Part shown: piece after piece, positions 7,883 through 11,234 of the stretch
Position numbering within the stretch: the first letter of the stretch is position 1
Layout of the letters: each line of letters opens with the position of its first letter
DNA from: [Eubacterium] yurii subsp. margaretiae ATCC 43715
GTDB lineage: Bacteria > Bacillota > Clostridia > Peptostreptococcales > Filifactoraceae
Direction: 5' to 3'
DNA: 11,234 nucleotides
Assembly: GCA_000146855.1 (NCBI GenBank)
Contig: GL405246.1
Location: forward strand, 1,585,812 to 1,597,045
Position numbers and translations under genes: made by a program
Notes under the pieces: model-generated
Told to the model about the DNA's origin: nothing
The model's database searches: none
What the model saw: the letters and a program-made list of their open reading frames with translations, nothing else

Positions 7883-8000
7883 AAAATTACGTCTTTTGTT
7901 TTGAAACTATACAACATCCCAGGCTTATAGTAAATAAATAATTAACTCATTTATAAATGAAAAATAGTGACTTCTCATTTTTTATGTATTTTAATTCACA

Positions 8001-8807
8001 ATGACATTTTTTATAAAGGTGATGATTCCAATAGACAAAAAGTATAGGCTGGTATATGAAATAATATTTACTCTGCTTGCAATCATTGCAGTAATAATAA
8101 CACTCTTAGACCTTACAGAAACTATAAATTTAAGCCATAATAATATTTTAAATACACTTGATGTATCCATATTCTACATATTCATATTTGACTATGTGAT
8201 AAGACTGATAGCTTCAAAAGATAAAAAATATTTTGTCAAAAACAATATACCTGACTTAATTGCAATTATTCCTTTTAACTCATTATTCAGGGTATTTAGA
8301 ATAGCAAAACTGTTTAGACTTGCAAAACTTGCCAAGATGACAAAACTACTAAAATTAATGCGATTTGTTGGAGTATTAGCTAGGCTCAATAAAAGAATCA
8401 AAGGAGTATTAAAAACAAATGGACTCAATAATGCCCTATGGCTTACTTTGATAGTTATATTATTAAGCGCTATAGGAATCTATGTAGCAGAGCCTGATAC
8501 CGTAAAGACATTTGAAAATGCCCTATGGTGGTCGTTTGTTACTGCAACAACTGTTGGTTATGGAGACATATTCCCTACTTCTCAAATTGGAAGAATAATA
8601 GCAGGAATATTAATGCTTACTGGAATAGGAACAATAGGAATGATAACAGGCTCTATATCAACATACTTTATGACAAGACATAATACAACTTCAGAACATA
8701 ACGATATAAGTGAGATAATAGTACAATCACAAGATTTGACAAAAGATGAGATAAATGAAATATTAAACTATATTAATTATGTAAAAACAAAAAGAACAGA
8801 CAGCTAG
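8001..8807 (+). CDS. Voltage-gated-type potassium channel (six transmembrane segments, Kv-like)
   Basis: A 268-residue inner-membrane K+ channel subunit, tetrameric in the family. Segments: S1 about 17-36, S2 55-71, S3 82-92, S4 94-121, S5 144-163, pore helix 170-184, selectivity filter TVGYGD at 184-189, S6 197-222. S4 and its extension carry R97, R100, K103, R106, K109, K112, K115, K118 and R121, a basic residue at every third position. The short tail (223-268) is hydrophilic and acidic-helical; no RCK or cyclic-nucleotide domain is present. The start is uncertain. ATG 8001 has no ribosome binding site. ATG 8022 has AAAGG only two bases upstream, which is too close. Both keep every membrane segment. 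It is a lone gene converging on the tRNA array. Voltage gating is inferred from S4, not proven; K+ selectivity is well supported. Confidence 0.9.
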   Translation: MTFFIKVMIPIDKKYRLVYEIIFTLLAIIAVIITLLDLTETINLSHNNILNTLDVSIFYIFIFDYVIRLIASKDKKYFVKNNIPDLIAIIPFNSLFRVFRIAKLFRLAKLAKMTKLLKLMRFVGVLARLNKRIKGVLKTNGLNNALWLTLIVILLSAIGIYVAEPDTVKTFENALWWSFVTATTVGYGDIFPTSQIGRIIAGILMLTGIGTIGMITGSISTYFMTRHNTTSEHNDISEIIVQSQDLTKDEINEILNYINYVKTKRTDS

Positions 8808-9010
8808 TAATATGAAAAAATCAAAAATAATACCAAAATAAAGAAATATTTTTATAAAAATTGATGTTCATAAAGTTTAATAACAAAATATAAGCTAAAG
8901 AGTATCACAAGGATAAATCTATAGTTTAAATAGTATTTAGAATAATAATAAATAATAGTAAAATATTATTCAAGAATCGTTACAAAAAAAGTAACAACTA
9001 CTAATAGAGT

Positions 9011-9040
9011 AAAAAAGAGATGTTGGAAAATCAACATCTC
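9011..9040 (-). terminator. Intrinsic terminator of the rRNA-tRNA operon
   Basis: A 9-bp stem (GAGATGTTG at 9017-9025 with CAACATCTC at 9032-9040) is followed, reading on the minus strand, by six T's (A's at 9011-9016). It lies 9 bases beyond the CCA end of the last tRNA. On the plus strand no T-run follows, so it should not stop the channel gene transcript efficiently. Confidence 0.88.
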
Positions 9041-9049
9041 TATACTATT

Positions 9050-9126
9050 TGGTGTACCTAGAGGGATTCGAACCCCCGGTCTTATGGTCCGTAGCCATAC
9101 GCTCTATCCAGCTGAGCCATAGGTAC
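9050..9126 (-). tRNA. tRNA-Arg (ACG)
   Basis: Last tRNA of the array. The acceptor GTACCTA pairs with TAGGTAC, with discriminator A and encoded CCA. The anticodon loop CTACGGA gives ACG, which needs A34-to-inosine editing to read the CGU/CGC/CGA codons. Confidence 0.95.
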
Positions 9127-9144
9127 ATATTTTAGATAAAAAAA

Positions 9145-9218
9145 TGGAGACGACAATCAGATTTGAACTGATGATCAGGGAGTTGCAGTCCCACGCCTTA
9201 CCACTTGGCTATGTCGTC
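9145..9218 (-). tRNA. tRNA-Cys (GCA)
   Basis: The acceptor GACGACA pairs with TGTCGTC. The discriminator is U, the usual cysteine identity base, and CCA is encoded. The loop CTGCAAC gives anticodon GCA. The top anticodon-stem pair is T-T in my reading. Confidence 0.94.
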
Positions 9219-9223
9219 TCAAT

Positions 9224-9301
9224 TGGGGTGGATAATGGGATTCGAACCCACGGCCTCTAGAGCCACAATCTAGCGCTCTAACCAACTGAGCTATACCCAC
9301 C
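9224..9301 (-). tRNA. tRNA-His (GTG)
   Basis: The acceptor GTGGGTA pairs with TATCCAC with one G-U. The extra G at -1 (C at 9301 on the plus strand) faces discriminator C, the histidine identity pair. CCA is encoded. The loop TTGTGGC gives GTG. Confidence 0.95.
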
Positions 9302-9339
9302 ACAAAATATTAAATTATAAGTAAATCGAGTTTATAATA

Positions 9340-9416
9340 TGGTGGGCCTTCAGGGACTCGAACCCCGGACCTGCCGGTTATGAGCCGGACGCTCTAACCA
9401 ACTGAGCTAAAGGCCC
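9340..9416 (-). tRNA. tRNA with CAT anticodon: elongator Met or Ile2
   Basis: The acceptor GGGCCTT pairs with AAGGCCC, with discriminator A and encoded CCA. The loop CTCATAA gives CAT. It is clearly not the initiator, because position 1:72 is a G-C pair. The C4-G69 and C5-G68 pairs are those used by E. coli TilS to recognise Ile2, whose C34 becomes lysidine to read AUA. The body also resembles what I recall of Bacillus Ile2. Elongator Met cannot be excluded. The 27-43 pair is a T-C mismatch. Confidence 0.92.
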
Positions 9417-9423
9417 CTATAAA

Positions 9424-9499
<76 letters not shown>

Positions 9500-9504
9500 A
9501 AATA

Positions 9505-9593
9505 TGGCGGAGGGGGTGGGATTCGAACCCACGGCCCCTTTCGGAGTCGCTGATTTTCAAGACCAGTTCCTTAAACCACTCGGACACCCCTCC
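9505..9593 (-). tRNA. tRNA-Ser (TGA)
   Basis: A class II tRNA with a long variable arm. The acceptor GGAGGGG pairs with CCCCTCC, with discriminator G and encoded CCA. The loop CTTGAAA gives TGA. Confidence 0.95.
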
Positions 9594-9653
9594 ATAAGTA
9601 TATGCTTTAATGAATATATCAAATAATATTAAAATAAACTAAAATTTAAAAAA

Positions 9654-9729
9654 TGGTGACCCATCCGGGATTCGAACCCGGGACACCTTGATTAAAAGTC
9701 AAGTGCTCTGCCTGCTGAGCTAATGAGTC
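9654..9729 (-). tRNA. tRNA-Lys (TTT)
   Basis: The acceptor GACTCAT pairs with ATGGGTC including a T-G wobble, with discriminator A and encoded CCA. The loop CTTTTAA gives TTT. Its acceptor is identical to that of the adjacent Lys-CTT gene. Confidence 0.95.
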
Positions 9730-9751
9730 ATATTAAATTAATAGTTAAAAA

Positions 9752-9827
9752 TGGTGACCCATCTGGGGCTCGAACCCAGGACACCTTGATTAAGAGTCAA
9801 GTGCTCTACCAACTGAGCTAATGAGTC
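9752..9827 (-). tRNA. tRNA-Lys (CTT)
   Basis: The loop CTCTTAA gives CTT. It shares the acceptor stem, including the T-G wobble, and most of the body with Lys-TTT. It differs in the D-loop, at anticodon position 34, and by compensatory T-stem changes, so it looks like a duplicated and diverged copy that is still functional. CCA is encoded. Confidence 0.95.
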
Positions 9828-9839
9828 AACATAAAAAAA

Positions 9840-9916
9840 TGGCTGGGGATACAGGATTTGAACCTGTGGAAATGCTAGAGTCAAAGTCTAGTGCCTTACC
9901 GCTTGGCTAATCCCCA
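9840..9916 (-). tRNA. tRNA-Gln (TTG)
   Basis: The acceptor TGGGGAT pairs with ATCCCCA, with discriminator G and encoded CCA. The loop CTTTGAC gives TTG. The variable region reads CATTTCC, 7 bases rather than the usual 4-5 for a class I tRNA. Confidence 0.94.
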
Positions 9917-9934
9917 AAATATTCAAGTCATAAA

Positions 9935-10009
9935 TGGAGCGGAAGACGGGATTCGAACCCGCGACCCTCGCCTTGGCAAGGCGATGCTCTACCACTGAGC
10001 CACTTCCGC
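9935..10009 (-). tRNA. tRNA-Gly (GCC)
   Basis: The acceptor GCGGAAG pairs with CTTCCGC, with discriminator U and encoded CCA. The loop TTGCCAA gives GCC. Confidence 0.95.
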
Positions 10010-10021
10010 TTAAGTTTAAAA

Positions 10022-10104
10022 TGGTGCGGATAGAGGGAGTCGAACCCCCACGGTTGCCCGCTAGATCCTAAGTCTAGTGCGTCTGCCAATTCCGCCATAT
10101 CCGC
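10022..10104 (-). tRNA. tRNA-Leu (TAG)
   Basis: Class II, with a variable arm. The acceptor GCGGATA pairs with TATCCGC, with discriminator A and encoded CCA. The loop CTTAGGA gives TAG. It is the first gene after the internal promoter at 10126-10154. Confidence 0.95.
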
Positions 10105-10125
10105 TTAATTTAAAATTCCTATGGT

Positions 10126-10154
10126 ATTTTACTATAAACCAAATTATTTGTCAA
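10126..10154 (-). promoter_or_regulatory. Internal promoter of the tRNA array, before Leu (TAG)
   Basis: On the minus strand: TTGACA (10154-10149), a 17-base spacer, then TAAAAT (10131-10126), matching 11 of 12 consensus positions. The start would fall near 10119, about 15 bases before tRNA-Leu, so eleven tRNAs lie downstream. Confidence 0.8.
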
Positions 10155-10174
10155 TAATTTTTTCTATTTTTTTA

Positions 10175-10250
10175 TGGAGCTGGCGATAGGAATCGAACCT
10201 ACAACCTGCTGATTACAAGTCAGCTGCTCTGCCAATTGAGCCACGCCAGC
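10175..10250 (-). tRNA. tRNA-Thr (TGT)
   Basis: The acceptor GCTGGCG pairs with CGCCAGC, with discriminator U and encoded CCA. The loop CTTGTAA gives TGT. An internal promoter match lies just upstream, and another follows it before Leu (TAG). Confidence 0.95.
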
Positions 10251-10270
10251 ATATAAAACCTTAATAAGTT

Positions 10271-10299
10271 TTTATAATACTATTAATTTTTAATGTTAA
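10271..10299 (-). promoter_or_regulatory. Internal promoter of the tRNA array, before Thr
   Basis: On the minus strand: TTAACA (10299-10294), a 17-base spacer, then TATAAA (10276-10271), matching 10 of 12 consensus positions. The predicted start is near 10264, about 14 bases before tRNA-Thr. Confidence 0.7.
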
Positions 10300-10313
10300 T
10301 CGCTTTTAAAAAA

Positions 10314-10390
10314 TGGCGATCCGGATGGGGATCGAACCCACGACCTCCAGCGTGACAGGCTGGCATTCTAACCATCTGAACTACCGGACC
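10314..10390 (-). tRNA. tRNA-Asp (GTC)
   Basis: The acceptor GGTCCGG pairs with CCGGATC with one G-U, discriminator G and encoded CCA. The loop CTGTCAC gives GTC. Confidence 0.95.
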
Positions 10391-10400
10391 GTTTATTAAA

Positions 10401-10476
10401 TGGTGGACCCAACAGGGCTCGAACCTGTGACCCCCTGCTTGTAAGGCAGATGCTCTCCCAGCTGAGCTATGGATCC
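10401..10476 (-). tRNA. tRNA-Val (TAC)
   Basis: The acceptor GGATCCA pairs with TGGGTCC including a T-G wobble, with discriminator A and encoded CCA. The loop CTTACAA gives TAC. Confidence 0.95.
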
Positions 10477-10511
10477 AAAGATTATAGTTCTTTAAATCTA
10501 ATTAATAAAAA

Positions 10512-10586
10512 TGGTGACTCCTAGGGGAATCGAACCCCTGTTACCGCCGTGAAAGGGCGGTGTCTTAACCGCTTGACCAAGGAGCC
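10512..10586 (-). tRNA. tRNA-Glu (TTC)
   Basis: The acceptor GGCTCCT pairs with AGGAGTC including one wobble, with discriminator A and encoded CCA. The loop CTTTCAC gives TTC. Confidence 0.95.
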
Positions 10587-10591
10587 AAAAA

Positions 10592-10667
<76 letters not shown>

Positions 10668-10683
10668 TCAATAAAATATTACT

Positions 10684-10772
10684 TGGTGCCGAAGACCGGA
10701 ATCGAACCGGTACGAATATCACTATTCGCAGGATTTTAAGTCCTGTGCGTCTGCCAATTCCGCCACTTCGGC
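10684..10772 (-). tRNA. tRNA-Leu (TAA)
   Basis: Class II, with a long variable arm. The acceptor GCCGAAG pairs with CTTCGGC, with discriminator A and encoded CCA. The loop CTTAAAA gives TAA. Only one base separates it from tRNA-Asn. Confidence 0.95.
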
Positions 10773-10773
10773 G

Positions 10774-10848
10774 TGGCTCCGAAGGTGGGATTCGAACCCA
10801 CAACCTACCGGTTAACAGCCGGGTGCTCCACCTTTGAGCTACTTCGGA
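10774..10848 (-). tRNA. tRNA-Asn (GTT)
   Basis: First tRNA after 5S rRNA, 7 bases from its 3' end. The acceptor TCCGAAG pairs with CTTCGGA, with discriminator G and encoded CCA. The loop CTGTTAA gives GTT. Confidence 0.95.
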
Positions 10849-10855
10849 TTAACAA

Positions 10856-10971
10856 TTGGCTATGACCTACTCTCCCAAGACCCTTCGGTCTAAGTACCAT
10901 CAGCGATGAAGAGCTTAACTTCTGTGTTCGGTATGGGAACAGGTGTATCCTCTTCTCTGTTATAACCATAT
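10856..10971 (-). rRNA. rrf: 5S ribosomal RNA
   Basis: On the minus strand the conserved 5S segment CCGAACACAGAAGUUAAGC is present. The terminal helix is formed by UGGUUAUAAC and GUCAUAGCCA, with a wobble and one A-C mismatch. The length of about 116 bases is normal, with ends placed to within a few bases. It lies between the 23S-side spacer and tRNA-Asn, so it belongs to a 16S-23S-5S-tRNA operon whose large rRNA genes lie to the right of the window. Confidence 0.95.
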
Positions 10972-11234
10972 TGTTCTTTTCGCATTTTAAACTTCGTCCT
11001 TCTTCGTTAGACTTCGTATCATTTCTCAGTCACGTATTTTTATACGCTCCATCGTCTTTCACTCGTCTGCCTCGAATTACTCGTTTTAAATGTGAAAATA
11101 TTCTTTGATACTTCGCATAACTTCGTTAAGTTTCATATCGCTTGTCGGTCACGTAACTTTAGTACGCTCCCTCCTTACTCATTCACTTGCCTCGTTCTGC
11201 TCGTATCTGAATCAAAATAATTTTCATCTTATTT
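10972..11234 (-). other. 23S-5S internal spacer (partial)
   Basis: No 23S sequence is recognisable up to the window edge, so at least 263 bases of spacer precede the 5S gene. Most of it is two diverged tandem repeats (10991-11084 and 11110-11204). No tRNA, ORF or promoter is visible. Confidence 0.6.
10991..11204 (-). repeat. Two diverged ~119-bp tandem repeats in the rRNA spacer
   Basis: Copies at 10991-11084 and 11110-11204 align with a single one-base gap. Shared blocks on the plus strand are ACTTCG, CTTCGTTA, GTCACGTA, TACGCTCC, TGCCTCG and CTCGT. The gap falls in the loop of a small hairpin (CGTA...TACG) whose stem is kept in both copies: copy A has CGTAT/ATACG, copy B has CGTA/TACG. More copies may lie beyond the window. 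Confidence 0.8.

Noticed and set aside
9594..9653. Another internal promoter before tRNA-Lys to Ser spacing region
   Set aside because: The 60-base spacer is AT-rich, but the best hexamer pairs are either poor matches or only 14 bases apart.

Overview
The window looks like chromosomal DNA of a low-GC Gram-positive anaerobe-type bacterium (Clostridia or a relative). The signs are strongly AT-rich spacers, AAAGGAGG-type ribosome binding sites, a single-chain pyruvate carboxylase, and a long tRNA array placed directly behind a 5S rRNA gene with every CCA end encoded. I cannot fix the genus from sequence alone. I see no integrase, transposase, CRISPR array or phage gene.

Positions 1-3840 hold an AT-rich leader with a terminator from an upstream gene, then a three-gene plus-strand cluster. 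The first gene is an SPFH (band 7) protein with C-terminal zinc ribbons (YdjI-like). The second is a double zinc-ribbon protein with a C-terminal membrane anchor (YdjG-like). The third is a secreted/anchored TPM-domain protein (YdjH-like). Together they resemble the Bacillus subtilis YdjGHI envelope-stress module, but in a different order and without pspA in view. A folded-looking spacer with three inverted repeats lies between the first two genes, and a good intrinsic terminator closes the cluster.

Positions 3841-7880 hold a ~440-base noncoding stretch with a perfect 19-bp tandem duplication, a textbook TTGACA-17-TATAAT promoter and a ~190-base leader with two hairpins. This leads into a complete pyruvate carboxylase gene (anaplerotic oxaloacetate synthesis) with its own terminator. 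Positions 8001-8807 encode a six-transmembrane voltage-gated-type potassium channel with an unusually long and regular S4 charge ladder.

Positions 9011-11234 lie on the minus strand and are read from right to left: part of a 23S-5S spacer built of two diverged ~119-bp repeats, the 5S rRNA gene, eighteen tRNA genes (Asn, Leu-TAA, fMet, Glu, Val, Asp, Thr, Leu-TAG, Gly, Gln, Lys-CTT, Lys-TTT, Ser, Phe, a CAT tRNA that is Met or Ile2, His, Cys, Arg), and an intrinsic terminator. Two strong promoter matches sit inside the array, just before Thr and just before Leu-TAG, so the distal tRNAs can probably be made independently of the rRNA promoter. The K+ channel gene and the tRNA array converge.
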